NCBI GenBank assembly: GCA_026225455.1
Contig: JAMFSV010000221.1
Location: 1-47,205, forward strand
Direction: 5' to 3'
Source of the DNA: Burkholderiales bacterium
Lineage (GTDB): Bacteria > Pseudomonadota > Gammaproteobacteria > Burkholderiales > Burkholderiaceae
DNA: 47,205 nt
Both the position numbers and the translations under genes were made by a program. Below are positions 45,918 through 47,205 of the stretch, piece by piece; position 1 is the stretch's first letter, and every line of letters starts with the position of its first letter. A model generated the notes under the pieces. It did no database searches. It saw only the letters and a program-made list of their open reading frames with translations, and had not been told where the DNA came from.

Positions 45918-46976
45918 TCAAAATCGATGCCGGATACCAATGGTGATGCCTGTCTGATTGTCGGCAAACGCGGTCGCGTCCGTGACTCCGACCGGGGTGT
46001 AGCTGCCGTTGCCGTTACGTGTCGACTCCGCATAAGCCAGCGTCGCATACACGTCGGTGCGTTTGGACAAAGCATAATCGCTGCTGAAAATGCCCAGCCA
46101 GGAATTCGACACCTTGGCAGTTTCGTTGATCTGATAGTAATACGCCGTGGTCAATTTGACCGCCGGGGTGACCTGATAACGCATGCCGGCGAAAGCCATA
46201 CCCGCCCTGATCTCGGCCCCGGTGACCGGCTCATCGAGATAATGCTCGTAACCGCCCAACACCGTGACCGGCCCCAGCACTTGCAGCGCCGAGGCGCTCC
46301 AGTTGCTGGTCTTGCTCCAGGCGCCGCCGGTGGTGATGGTGCCGTTGCGGTAGTCATAGGCCAGCGCCGCCGAGAAACTGCCGATATCGTAGGAAAGACC
46401 GGCGCCATATGCCTCGTCGCTTTCCAGCGAACCCGCAGCGCCGCCGAAACTATAGTCGGCAATGGCGGTGATGCCGCCGAAATGCCCCACGTATTTCAGC
46501 GAATTATTCAGCCGCGCCTTATAAGAAAAATCGTCCGACGAACCGGTGGTCGGGAACCAGGTGTAATGCGGCGCATAGTCCATCGGGTCATAGCGCTCAA
46601 GAATATCGTACATGGCCGTATATTGCAGGCCGGCCGACAGTGAGCCATAAGTCTTGTTGGACAAACCGACTTCAGAGGTGCGATTGAACAAGGTTCCTGC
46701 CGTGGCGGCGGTGCCGTCGTTGCCGTTAAAACCGGCCTCCAGGATAAAGAATGCGGAATTTCCGCCACCGAGATCTTCCACGCCGCGCATGCCGAAACGG
46801 GTATTGCTGAGTCCGCCCGATCCCTCTTGCACCACGTCGCCGCCCTTGGCGCTGGCGTGGTTGAGAAACTCAAGATTGGTATCGATCAAACCATACAAGG
46901 TAACGGACGATTGGGCTTGTGCGCTGACGCAACCCGCACCGGCCAGCAATGCCGCGAGGTAATGTTTTCTCATCAT
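45918..46976 (-). CDS. Gram-negative general porin (outer membrane)
   Basis: Signal peptide then QSSVTLYGLIDTNLEFLNHA..., GSGGLSNTRFGMRGVEDLGGGNSAFFILEAGF, C-terminal GITIGIRHRF (terminal Phe). Confidence 0.95.
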   Translation of the reverse strand: MMRKHYLAALLAGAGCVSAQAQSSVTLYGLIDTNLEFLNHASAKGGDVVQEGSGGLSNTRFGMRGVEDLGGGNSAFFILEAGFNGNDGTAATAGTLFNRTSEVGLSNKTYGSLSAGLQYTAMYDILERYDPMDYAPHYTWFPTTGSSDDFSYKARLNNSLKYVGHFGGITAIADYSFGGAAGSLESDEAYGAGLSYDIGSFSAALAYDYRNGTITTGGAWSKTSNWSASALQVLGPVTVLGGYEHYLDEPVTGAEIRAGMAFAGMRYQVTPAVKLTTAYYYQINETAKVSNSWLGIFSSDYALSKRTDVYATLAYAESTRNGNGSYTPVGVTDATAFADNQTGITIGIRHRF

Positions 46977-47109
46977 TGTCTCCTATCGATCTAATTATTT
47001 TTTTCGCTTTGTGGTTCGTCAGTCCGGTCTGGTGCCGGATGGGCGCTAACGAATAGCGAGATCGTAGGGGGCGATGTGATAAATGTAAAATACACAATTA
47101 ACGTACCAC

Positions 47110-47128
47110 CCATATTTTATAAATATGG
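47110..47128. promoter_or_regulatory. AT-rich inverted repeat upstream of porin (CCATATTT-TAT-AAATATGG)
   Basis: Perfect 8-bp arms with a 3-nt spacer, followed by TACTTTTTTT on the + strand; function (operator or terminator) undetermined. Confidence 0.5.
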
Positions 47129-47205
47129 TACTTTTTTTGGGCTTTGTTGAGGCTGGTCTTGCTAACAGAACACTAGGGCCTGTTCACGCTAATAATGGGC
47201 TTGCG

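Overview
47.2 kb of a high-GC proteobacterial chromosome, probably betaproteobacterial/Burkholderiales-like (inference from gene families only). Coding density is high. I found no rRNA, tRNA, CRISPR array or intact transposase. In order, the window holds: (1) the C-terminal end of a CBS-domain protein, probably a ClC channel; (2) a LacI-controlled sugar operon (ABC importer, GH42 beta-galactosidase, SetA-like MFS exporter) with an 18-bp perfect operator palindrome; (3) small periplasmic/stress genes, including a Spy/LTXXQ-like protein; (4) two divergent regulator/enzyme pairs (isochorismatase|TetR and SDR|AraC), a WYL regulator, SnoaL-like and AlkC-like DNA glycosylase genes, and a cold-shock gene; (5) a catabolic locus with an amidohydrolase-2 protein translationally coupled to a NifU-type scaffold, plus GlcG/HbpS and FAH-family genes and a divergent AraC regulator; (6) a compact chemosensory-like cluster: an MCP-architecture receptor fused to CheA-like HPt and ATPase domains without a recognisable CheW domain, then a truncated membrane-anchored MCP, a CheX-like protein and a CheY-like receiver; (7) a leaderless phospholipase C/acid phosphatase-family enzyme; (8) malic enzyme, AEC transporter and PoxB; (9) a YtcA/HlyD/FUSC/outer-membrane-factor efflux operon; (10) a TPR/TolB-like regulator and an AraC regulator with 15-bp tandem repeats; (11) a porin, secreted hydrolase, MHS transporter, cytosolic paralogous hydrolase operon. 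The best candidates for something under-described are the CheW-less receptor-kinase cluster (21.9-26.1 kb), the amidohydrolase-NifU pair with atypical metal-ligand motifs (18.9-20.4 kb), and the paired hydrolases around a transporter (42.3-47.0 kb). All functional names come from reading the translations by eye; no database search was run.
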